DNA from: DATFWK01 sp035259345
GTDB taxonomy: Bacteria; Actinomycetota; Thermoleophilia; Miltoncostaeales; Miltoncostaeaceae
DNA length: 6,433 nucleotides
Direction of reading: 5' to 3'
Assembly (NCBI GenBank): GCA_035259345.1
Contig: DATFWK010000054.1
Location: forward strand, 1-6,433
Positions 1 through 5,544 of this stretch are shown here, piece after piece; the first letter of the stretch is position 1; every line of letters begins with the position of its first letter. The position numbers and the translations under genes are program-made. The notes under the pieces are model-generated. The model did no database searches. It saw nothing but the letters and a program-made list of their open reading frames with translations, and was not told where the DNA came from.

Positions 1-1
1 G

Positions 2-793
2 CGCGATCTCAGCGAGGCGCTCGTCGCCGTCTACGGGACCGACTACGGGATCCACAGCCCCACCTACATCTCCCGGTTCACCGACATGGCCCGGCAGGCC
101 GCCGCCTACCGCGAGCGACGGGTCATGCTGGCCGGCGACGCTGCGCACGTGCACTACCCGGTGGGTGGGCAGGGCCTCAACATCGGCGTGCAGGATGCGG
201 TGAACCTGGGCTGGAAGCTGGCCCAGGTGGTTCGCGGAGCGTCGCCGGAGCCGCTGCTCGACACCTACCACGCCGAGCGGCACCCGGTCGCCGCCCGCGT
301 TCTGCAGAACACGCTGGCGCAGACCGCGCTCATGCGCTCCACCGCGCGTCTCGACGCCCTGCGGGCCGCCATGTCCGAGCTGCTGGGGATGGACGAGCCT
401 CGCAGGCGGTTCGCCGGGATGATGTCCGGCCTCGACATCCGCTACGACCTCGGCGAGGGCCACCCGCTGCTCGGGCGGCGGATGCCCGATCTCGACCTGG
501 TCACCGCGGCGGGCCCGCTGCGGGTCTTCACCCTGCTGCACGGCGCCCGGCCGGTGCTCCTGAACCTCGGCGAGCCCGGCGCCCTCGACGCCGCTCCGTG
601 GGCCGGCCGGATTCAGGCAATCGACGCCGCGTACGCCGGCGCGTGGGAGCTTCCGGTCCTCGGGCCGGTCCCCGCGCCGACCGCCGTGCTGATCCGGCCC
701 GACGGGTACGTCGCCTGGGTGGGGGAGGGCGCCGCCCACCCCGGGCTCACGGACGCGCTGACCACCTGGTTCGGCCCGCCCGGGGCTGCGTAG
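2..793 (+). CDS. FAD-dependent aromatic monooxygenase, C-terminal part (5' end outside window)
   Basis: This is a flavoprotein hydroxylase of the group A type (PHBH fold, PheA/TfdB/rifampicin-monooxygenase-like). Such enzymes use FAD and NAD(P)H to insert one oxygen atom into an aromatic or polyketide substrate. The frame is open from base 2 and gives 263 residues, so the N-terminal FAD-binding GxGxxG region lies outside the window. Visible fragment residues 45-61 carry the second FAD motif, GDAAHVHYPVGGQGLNI (bases 134-184), followed by QDAVNLGWKLA and the helix LLDTYHAERHPVAARVL, all hallmarks of the family. From about residue 150 onward (HPLLGRRMPDLDL to the end) it resembles the thioredoxin-like C-terminal domain of the PheA/rifampicin-hydroxylase branch, with the typical ending RPDGYVAWVGEG. 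An in-frame ATG at 86 is internal, because family sequence continues upstream of it. It converges on the next gene with 9 bp between stop codons. The substrate cannot be told; phenol-like aromatics, polyketide tailoring or antibiotic inactivation are all possible. Confidence 0.9.
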   Translation, partial: RDLSEALVAVYGTDYGIHSPTYISRFTDMARQAAAYRERRVMLAGDAAHVHYPVGGQGLNIGVQDAVNLGWKLAQVVRGASPEPLLDTYHAERHPVAARVLQNTLAQTALMRSTARLDALRAAMSELLGMDEPRRRFAGMMSGLDIRYDLGEGHPLLGRRMPDLDLVTAAGPLRVFTLLHGARPVLLNLGEPGALDAAPWAGRIQAIDAAYAGAWELPVLGPVPAPTAVLIRPDGYVAWVGEGAAHPGLTDALTTWFGPPGAA

Positions 794-802
794 CGCCTGG
801 GC

Positions 803-1411
803 TCAGGCCGTGGCGGGCGCGGGGAGCCCCCGCTCCGCGGCCTCCTCGCGCGCCGTCTGCCACCGCGCGAGGCGGCGCAGGTCGCGCTCGATCTGGCTGA
901 GCGGGATCTGGCACCCGGCGTTGCAGACGTTGGCGAAGGCCAGGAGCCGGTCCTCGTCCGCGCGCAGCGTCATCCACTTCGCCAGGACGTCGTCACCGGT
1001 CGGCAGCATCTGGTCCGCACCGCTCGAGAGGTCCGGGAACTGCACGCAGTACTCGCGGACGGGCGCCATGGAGCGCGGCAGGAGCGCCACGAGCGGCAGG
1101 TGGGGGTAGATGAGGTACCGGTAGCGCGGCAGGGTCAGCCCGCGGCGGGCCGAGCGGGGCCCCCGGCGCCCCGTGACGCAGATGAAGCCGAGGTCGCTGA
1201 ACATGTCCCACTCGTCCGCGTTCACCACCGACTGCAAAAGCTCGAGCGAGCGCCGCTCGGCCTCCTCGCCGTTCACCGGCGCCTCGCGGACCCAGGCCGG
1301 CGCTCGGCGCGCCCCGCGGCGCCCAAACGGGCGCCAGCCGGAGGATCGCGCGAGAAGAGCCAGGAGCGCCATGGTCAGCAGGAACGCGAGCAGGACGGCC
1401 AGCCCGTTCAT
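803..1411 (-). CDS. Membrane-anchored protein of unknown function, 202 aa
   Basis: No function is recognised. Residues 3-21 are a continuous hydrophobic stretch (GLAVLLAFLLTMALLALLA). An Arg-rich segment follows (GWRPFGRRGARRAP, about 25-38), which predicts one N-terminal membrane helix with the rest in the cytoplasm by the positive-inside rule. The soluble part (about 50-202) begins with a helix, SLELLQSVVNADEWDMF, then probable beta strands (LGFICVTG, YRYLIYP, REYCVQFPD), then LPTGDDVLAKWMTLRADEDRLLAFANV and a basic C-terminal helix. The order 'CVQFPD...LP..D.VLAKWM.LRADE..LL..AN' resembles a loosely remembered class of uncharacterised actinobacterial proteins, which I could not verify. There are four cysteines, including a CNAGC pair near residue 163. 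It starts 24 bp after the stop of the upstream minus-strand gene, so the two are probably co-transcribed. The ribosome-binding site is weak (a G-rich stretch only), which fits coupled translation. The ATG at 1411 is chosen because the hydrophobic segment starts immediately after it. Confidence 0.75.
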   Translation of the reverse strand: MNGLAVLLAFLLTMALLALLARSSGWRPFGRRGARRAPAWVREAPVNGEEAERRSLELLQSVVNADEWDMFSDLGFICVTGRRGPRSARRGLTLPRYRYLIYPHLPLVALLPRSMAPVREYCVQFPDLSSGADQMLPTGDDVLAKWMTLRADEDRLLAFANVCNAGCQIPLSQIERDLRRLARWQTAREEAAERGLPAPATA

Positions 1412-1435
1412 GCCGGCCCCGACCTCGACTCGGTG

Positions 1436-1684
1436 TCAGCCGCCCATGGCCCGCGGCCAGAAGATGACGCGCTCGGCGTCGGCCGGGATCTGGGAGAAGT
1501 CGGTTACGAGCACCGCCTCACGGCGGCCGCTGCCCTCCTCGGTGACCGGCACGCCGGCCCACATGCCCTCGTCGAGCTGGCGCCGGAAGGCGCGCACCAG
1601 GCGCTCACGGTCCTCGTCGAGGCGGGGGTCGCCCTCCGCGACGAGCGTCTCGCCGTATCCGGGCATCATGCGAAGCAGCCTCAT
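1436..1684 (-). CDS. Small conserved-looking protein of 82 aa ending in Gly-Gly
   Basis: Function not known. The protein is 82 residues. It has a short hydrophobic start (MRLLRMMPG), a possible second strand (ETLVAEG), a long charged helix (about 19-40, DPRLDEDRERLVRAFRRQLD), a WAGVPV strand, then EAVLVTDFSQIP and a C-terminal strand ERVIFWPRAMGG ending exactly at Gly-Gly before TGA. The order strand-strand-helix-strand-strand with a terminal diglycine is compatible with a beta-grasp (MoaD/ThiS/ubiquitin-like) protein, whose tail is often of the type 'VAFFPPVAGG'; this is inference from shape only. The ATG at 1684 is preferred over farther in-frame starts, which run antisense into the aminotransferase, because GGAGG sits 4 bases upstream and a promoter-like element lies further upstream. 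It leads a probable two-gene unit with the membrane protein downstream and is divergent from the class V enzyme. Confidence 0.75.
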   Translation of the reverse strand: MRLLRMMPGYGETLVAEGDPRLDEDRERLVRAFRRQLDEGMWAGVPVTEEGSGRREAVLVTDFSQIPADAERVIFWPRAMGG

Positions 1685-1688
1685 CTCG

Positions 1689-1693
1689 CCTCC
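1689..1693 (-). promoter_or_regulatory. Shine-Dalgarno sequence of the 82-aa gene
   Basis: On the minus strand GGAGG lies 4 bases before the ATG at 1684-1682. It is the clearest ribosome-binding site in the window and decides the start of the small gene against a much longer open frame that continues to about 2188. Confidence 0.65.
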
Positions 1694-1740
1694 AACCACG
1701 AGCGCCGGGCCCGCCGAGCGGACCGGGATCCGTGCTGTGG

Positions 1741-1769
1741 TTAATACTCCCGCGCCGCGGGACACGCAA
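1741..1769 (-). promoter_or_regulatory. Candidate sigma70-type promoter for the minus-strand gene pair
   Basis: Read on the minus strand, TTGCGT (1769-1764) and TATTAA (1746-1741) are separated by 17 bases. TATTAA is a rare A/T island in this GC-rich DNA. Transcription would start near 1734, leaving a leader of about 50 bases that contains the GGAGG site. The spacer holds a perfect inverted repeat, CCCGC-3 bases-GCGGG (1749-1761), which could bind a regulator or be chance in GC-rich sequence. Confidence 0.4.
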
Positions 1770-1813
1770 ACCCCCGGGCCCCCGCGACGGCGGATCGGCG
1801 GCCGGGGCGCCAC

Positions 1814-1819
1814 TAGCAT
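1814..1819 (+). promoter_or_regulatory. Candidate -10 box of a leaderless promoter for the class V enzyme
   Basis: TAGCAT matches the TAnnnT -10 form common in actinobacteria and ends 7 bases before the ATG at 1827. Transcription would therefore begin at or next to the start codon and give a leaderless mRNA. No Shine-Dalgarno sequence is present between the box and the ATG, which supports this reading. A -35 element is not obvious; CGGATC at the right distance is poor. Confidence 0.45.
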
Positions 1820-1826
1820 CGCCGCC

Positions 1827-2978
1827 ATGGCGCCAGACATCGCGGCCATCCGGGCGGAGCTGCCCGGCCTGGCGAACGAGGTGCACATGAACACCGGCGG
1901 CGCCGGACCGCTTGCGCTCGCGGCGGCGCGCGCGATCGACGACGCGGTCCGGGCCGGCCTGGCGCGGGGCAGGATGAGCCTGCCGGTGATCGAGGCCATG
2001 CACGCCCGGCACGAGGCGCCGCGCGCCCGGGTCGCGCGCCTGCTCGGCGTGCCGCCACGGGAGGTCGCGATCACGCCGTCGGCGACCGCAGGGATGGGCC
2101 TGGTGATCTGGGGCATCGACTGGCGGCCGGGCGACGAGGCGATCACGACGACGCACGAGCACCCCGGGCTGCTCGCTCCCCTGGCCATGGTGGCCGAGCG
2201 GCGCGGCGTCCGACTGCATTTCGTGGAGCCGGAGGGGGACCTCGAGGCGGCGGTCGGCGCGGTCGCCGGCCCGTCGACCCGTCTCGTCGCCCTCTCGCAC
2301 GTCTCCTGGACCAGAGGGGCGCGGCTGGACGTGGAGGGCGCCGCGCGCGCGGCGGCGCGGTCCGGGGCGCTCGTGCTCGTCGACGGCGCGCAGGGTGCGG
2401 GCGGCGTTCCGACGGACCCCGCCGCCCTCGGTGCTCACGCCTACGCGCTCGCGGGGCAGAAGTGGCTGCTCGGGCCTGAGGGCGTCGGCGCGCTCTGGCT
2501 CGCGGCCGAGACGCCCCAGGAGGTCCGCCCGTCGCTCGCGGGCAACCCCACCGGAACGGACCACGGGCCGGACGGCCGCTTCACGCCGCACCGCGACGCG
2601 CGGCGGATGGAGGTCTCGACCATGCCCGAGATGCTCCTGCCGGGCTTGTCCGCCTCGCTCGACTGGCTGGAGACGCTCGGCTGGGACTGGATCCACCGCC
2701 GGACCGAGAAGATGGCGGCGTCGCTCCGGGAGCGCCTCGCCGAGGTGCCCGGCGTGCGCCTCGCGACCCCCGCGGCCGCGGCCGGCGGCCTGGTCGCGTT
2801 CACGGTGGACGGACGGGAGCCGGAGGCCGTCGCCCGCGCGCTCTCGGCGCGCGGCGTGCAGGGCCGATGGATCGTGCGCCCACCGCTCGTGCGCCTCTCC
2901 GCGGGCTTCTTCACGGACGCGGAGGACATCGGCCGAGCCGTCGCCGCGCTGGCCGAGATCGTGTCCAGAGACGGCTGA
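1827..2978 (+). CDS. Aminotransferase class V-fold PLP enzyme, cysteine-free
   Basis: This is a 383-residue fold-type I pyridoxal-phosphate enzyme of the class V family (NifS/SufS, isopenicillin-N epimerase, EgtE-like), normal length for the group. Visible landmarks are the N-terminal substrate-loop NTGGAGPL (22-29), the phosphate-binding SAT (85-87), the cofactor-stacking region TTTHEHPG (107-114), SHVSWTRG (157-164), the PLP-pyridine Asp in DGAQGAGG (D186, with Q189), the Schiff-base lysine K212 in AGQKWLLGPEGVGALW, and the carboxylate-binding Arg in VRLSAGFF (R356). The whole protein contains no cysteine. The catalytic Cys loop of desulfurases is therefore absent, and a C-S lyase, epimerase or transaminase-like activity on an amino-acid substrate is more likely. 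The start at ATG 1827 places the family N-terminus correctly; the frame is open far upstream, but that stretch is antisense to the minus-strand genes. It is divergent from the 82-aa gene and ends 14 bp before murA, so it may be co-transcribed with it. The precise reaction cannot be assigned. Confidence 0.9.
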   Translation: MAPDIAAIRAELPGLANEVHMNTGGAGPLALAAARAIDDAVRAGLARGRMSLPVIEAMHARHEAPRARVARLLGVPPREVAITPSATAGMGLVIWGIDWRPGDEAITTTHEHPGLLAPLAMVAERRGVRLHFVEPEGDLEAAVGAVAGPSTRLVALSHVSWTRGARLDVEGAARAAARSGALVLVDGAQGAGGVPTDPAALGAHAYALAGQKWLLGPEGVGALWLAAETPQEVRPSLAGNPTGTDHGPDGRFTPHRDARRMEVSTMPEMLLPGLSASLDWLETLGWDWIHRRTEKMAASLRERLAEVPGVRLATPAAAAGGLVAFTVDGREPEAVARALSARGVQGRWIVRPPLVRLSAGFFTDAEDIGRAVAALAEIVSRDG

Positions 2979-2984
2979 TACCGT
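2976..2984 (+). promoter_or_regulatory. Candidate extended -10 element upstream of murA
   Basis: TGATACCGT has the TGn-TAnnnT layout of an extended -10 and ends 8 bases before the GTG start of murA. Its first three bases are the TGA stop codon of the preceding gene. No ribosome-binding site precedes the GTG, so a leaderless murA transcript is plausible, in addition to any read-through from upstream. Confidence 0.35.
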
Positions 2985-2992
2985 CACCGGCG

Positions 2993-4282
2993 GTGTCGGA
3001 GCGCCTCGTCATCGAGGGGGGTCACCCCCTGTCGGGAACCATCGTGCCGAGCGGTAACAAGAACGCCGCGCTGCCGATCCTGGCGGCGTGCCTCCTCACC
3101 GACGAGGAGGTGGTGCTCGAGAACGTCCCGGACATCCGCGACGTCCACGCGCTGCTCGCGATCCTCGACGACGTCGGCGTGTCGATCCGCGAGGACCCCG
3201 ACGACCCGCACACGCTGGTGCTGCGCGCCGACGACGTGCGCACGGTCACGCTCGACCCGGACCTCTGCGGGCGGATCCGCGCCTCCGTGCTCCTGGCCGG
3301 GCCGCTGCTCGCCCGCTGCGGCGCGGTGGACCTGCCGATGCCGGGCGGGGACTTCATCGGGCGGCGGCGCGTCGACACGCACCTGCTCGCCTTCCGGGCG
3401 CTCGGCACCGACGTCGAGGTCGGCCGCGTCTTCCGCATGCGCCACGACGGGCTCGCCGGCGCGGACGTCTTTCTCGACGAGGCCTCCGTCACGGCCACGG
3501 AGAACGCCCTGATGGCGGCGGCGCTGGCCCCGGGGCAGACGGTCATCCGCAACGCGGCCTGCGAGCCGCACGTCCAGGACCTCGCGCGCTTCCTCGTCGC
3601 GCTCGGCGCGAGCATCGAGGGCATCGGGACCAACGAGCTGCGCGTGGAGGGCGTGGAGCGCCTCGCCGGGGGCACCTTCCGGATCCCCTCCGACTACATC
3701 GAGGTCGCGTCGTTCATCGGTCTCGCGGCGGTCACCGGCTCGGACATCGAGATCACGGACGTCCGCCCGTCGGATCTCCGGATGATCCGGATCACGTTCG
3801 AGCGGATGGGCATCCGGGTCGAGGTCGACGGCGACAGCCTGCGGGTGCCGCCGGCGCAGGATCTCCGGATCCTGGCCGACGAGGGGGACGCGATCCCGAA
3901 GATCGACGACGGGCCGTGGCCGGCCTTCCCGGCGGACCTCACGAGCATCGCGACCGCGGTCGCGACGCAGGCTCACGGCACCGTGATGATCTTCGAGAAG
4001 ATGTTCGAGAATCGCCTGTTCTTCGTGGACAAGCTCGTCGCCATGGGCGCGCGCATCATCCTGTGCGACCCGCACCGGGCCGTCGTGAGCGGGCCGGCCC
4101 GCCTGACGGGGTCACGGCTGGAGAGCCCGGACATCCGGGCGGGCATGGCCATGCTGATCGCGAGCCTGGCGGCCGACGGCGTCAGCACGATCGGGAACGT
4201 GGGCCAGATCGACCGGGGCTACGAGCGGATCGACGAGCGCCTTCGCGCAGTCGGCGCCCGGATCGAGCGGGAGCCGGGGTGA
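2993..4282 (+). CDS. murA: UDP-N-acetylglucosamine 1-carboxyvinyltransferase (Cys-to-Asp active-site type)
   Basis: MurA transfers enolpyruvate from PEP to UDP-GlcNAc in the cytoplasm, the first committed step of peptidoglycan synthesis. The 429 residues match the usual length and the inside-out alpha/beta barrel fold. Recognisable parts are SGNKNAALP (19-27, K23 equivalent to E. coli K22), GRIRASVLLAGPL (93-105), the catalytic loop PMPGGDFIGRRRVDTH (115-130), WPAFPADL (309-316, D315 equivalent to E. coli D305), the MIFEKMFENRLFFVDKL block (332-348), DIRAG (R382) and QIDRGYERIDERLRAVGA (405-422, R408). In the catalytic loop the Cys that fosfomycin alkylates (C115 in E. coli) is Asp120 (codon 3350-3352), as known in Mycobacterium and Chlamydia MurA. 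The GTG at 2993 gives the canonical N-terminus (MSERLVIEGG); the open frame before it overlaps the upstream gene. The stop TGA overlaps the hisZ start as GTGA. This could be one of several MurA paralogues in the genome. Confidence 0.96.
   Translation: MSERLVIEGGHPLSGTIVPSGNKNAALPILAACLLTDEEVVLENVPDIRDVHALLAILDDVGVSIREDPDDPHTLVLRADDVRTVTLDPDLCGRIRASVLLAGPLLARCGAVDLPMPGGDFIGRRRVDTHLLAFRALGTDVEVGRVFRMRHDGLAGADVFLDEASVTATENALMAAALAPGQTVIRNAACEPHVQDLARFLVALGASIEGIGTNELRVEGVERLAGGTFRIPSDYIEVASFIGLAAVTGSDIEITDVRPSDLRMIRITFERMGIRVEVDGDSLRVPPAQDLRILADEGDAIPKIDDGPWPAFPADLTSIATAVATQAHGTVMIFEKMFENRLFFVDKLVAMGARIILCDPHRAVVSGPARLTGSRLESPDIRAGMAMLIASLAADGVSTIGNVGQIDRGYERIDERLRAVGARIEREPG
4270..4273 (+). promoter_or_regulatory. 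Shine-Dalgarno sequence of hisZ, inside murA
   Basis: GGAG (within CGGGAG) lies 5 bases before the GTG at 4279, in the last codons of murA. It supports the GTG that overlaps the murA stop as the hisZ start. The two later GTGA junctions lack an equally good site. Confidence 0.5.
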
Positions 4283-5544
4283 CGGAGGCGGCCGAGCCCG
4301 ACCGCTGGCCGGACGCCGCCCCGCTGCCTGCGGGGGCGCGCGACGTGCTGCCGGTCGAGGGGGAGGAGCTCGCGGCCATCGAGGGCGCGCTGCGCTCGGC
4401 GTTCACCTCGTTCGGGTACCGGGAGGTCCGCACGCCGGTCCTCGAGTTCGCGGACGTCATGGACCGGGCGCAGGAGGGTGGCCTCGGCGGGCGGGCGTTC
4501 CGGCTCTTCGACGACCACGGCGAGGTCCTCGTCCTGCGCCCGGACCTCACGATCCCGGTGGCCCGGCTGGTGGCCGGGCGCCTGCGTGAGCACCCCGGCC
4601 CGGTCCGCGTGTCGTACGTGGCCCAGGCCCTGCGGCCGGCGCCGGTTGGCACTGCGCGGGCCGCCGAGGAGCGCCAGGCCGGCATCGAGCTGGTCGGCAT
4701 CGCCGGGCCCGCTGCCGACGCCGAGGTGATCGCCCTCCTGGTCGAGGCCGTCCGCGGCTTCGGGGTCGGCGGCCTGCGCGTCGGCGTCGGCGACGTGGAG
4801 CTGACCCGGGCCGTGCTGGCCGGGCTCGGCATCGCGCCCGAGGCGCAGGCGCGCCTTCGGAGCGCGGCGGAGGCCCGCAACCTGGTGGCGTGGCGGCGCG
4901 CCGCGGCGGACCTGGCCATCCCGGAGGACGCCCGGCGCGTGGCGGCCGGGCTGCCCGCCATGCGCGGCGGGCCGGAGGTGCTCGAGCGCCTGCGCGACGA
5001 GGTCCCGGCGGCCGGCCCGGAGTGCGCGCGCCTCGCGGAGATGCTGCGGCTGCTCGAAGCCCACGGGGCCCTCGACGCGGTGCTGGTGGACCTCGGCGTC
5101 CTGCGCGACTGGGGCTACTACTCGGGCGTCGTGTTCGAGGCCTACCTTCCCGGGGTCGGGCGGCCGGTGGCGATGGGCGGGCGGTACGACACCCTCGCGG
5201 CGCGCTTCGGCCGCCCGCGGCCGGCGGTCGGGGTCGGCATCAACCTCGACCTTCTTCACGCGGGGATCGCGGCGCGCAACGGCGACGTCCCGGCGCGGGA
5301 GGGCGTAGTGATCGCCGGAGGCCTGGACGAGGAGCTGGCGACGGCCGGGGCCCTGCGGCGGGCGGGGATCCCGGCGATCGGCGCCCCGGCGACCGAGGGG
5401 GCCGCCACGGCGCTCGCTCGCGCCGACGGATGGCGGTTCGCCGCCCGCCGCGTGGACGGCGTGCTCGAGCTCGAGGACCTGGCGGCCGGCGTGGTCGCGG
5501 CCTGCGACGACCTGGTGGAGGGCATTCGATCGAGCCGCTCGTGA
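4279..5544 (+). CDS. hisZ: ATP phosphoribosyltransferase regulatory subunit
   Basis: HisZ is a catalytically inactive relative of histidyl-tRNA synthetase. It binds short-form HisG in a hetero-oligomer, is required for its activity, and contributes to feedback control by histidine. The 421 residues show the class II synthetase core: LPAGARDVLP (16-25), motif-2-like RPDLTIPVAR (87-96), ERQAGIELVG (131-140), the histidine-loop counterpart VLRDWGYYSGVVFEAY (274-289, HisRS has RGLDYYxxTVFE) and motif-3-like GGRYDTLAARFG (300-311) followed by AVGVGINLDLL. The motif-2 loop (ALRPAPVGTARAAEE) lacks the usual FRxExPQ pattern of true HisRS. About 80 residues after motif 3 (VVIAGGLDEELATAGALRRAG onward) look like a reduced anticodon-binding-like alpha/beta domain. 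The GTG start overlaps the murA stop (GTGA), and the stop overlaps the hisG start in the same way. A tRNA ligase is unlikely because hisG and hisD follow. Confidence 0.92.
   Translation: MTEAAEPDRWPDAAPLPAGARDVLPVEGEELAAIEGALRSAFTSFGYREVRTPVLEFADVMDRAQEGGLGGRAFRLFDDHGEVLVLRPDLTIPVARLVAGRLREHPGPVRVSYVAQALRPAPVGTARAAEERQAGIELVGIAGPAADAEVIALLVEAVRGFGVGGLRVGVGDVELTRAVLAGLGIAPEAQARLRSAAEARNLVAWRRAAADLAIPEDARRVAAGLPAMRGGPEVLERLRDEVPAAGPECARLAEMLRLLEAHGALDAVLVDLGVLRDWGYYSGVVFEAYLPGVGRPVAMGGRYDTLAARFGRPRPAVGVGINLDLLHAGIAARNGDVPAREGVVIAGGLDEELATAGALRRAGIPAIGAPATEGAATALARADGWRFAARRVDGVLELEDLAAGVVAACDDLVEGIRSSRS

Noticed and set aside
795..808. Stem-loop GCCTG-4 bases-CAGGC between the convergent genes as a terminator
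   Set aside because: The stem has only 5 base pairs, overlaps the stop codon of the minus-strand gene, and has no T-run on either strand; such repeats are frequent by chance here.
1173..1826. In-frame extension of the class V enzyme upstream of 1827
   Set aside because: The extra residues are Arg/Ser-rich and antisense to the two minus-strand genes, and the family N-terminus begins right at the ATG at 1827 behind a -10-like box.
1605..2987. A long open minus-strand frame opposite the class V enzyme, and similar ones opposite murA (2984-4075), hisZ (4219-5259) and hisG (5256-6155)
   Set aside because: Their translations are low-complexity, rich in Arg, Ala, Gly and Pro, with no family motifs. 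They are the usual stop-poor shadow frames of GC-rich genes.
2867..2992. Upstream extension of murA to an ATG at 2867
   Set aside because: It lies inside the class V gene in another frame and encodes no MurA sequence. The GTG at 2993 gives the canonical N-terminus.
2979..2992. A his leader peptide, T-box or other attenuator in front of murA-hisZGD
   Set aside because: Only 14 bases separate the preceding gene from murA, and no run of His codons or leader structure is present. Control by a leader further upstream cannot be excluded but is not seen.
4279..5544. Histidyl-tRNA synthetase (hisS) instead of hisZ
   Set aside because: The motif-2 loop and the histidine loop differ from those of true HisRS, and the gene is coupled to a short HisG that needs HisZ.
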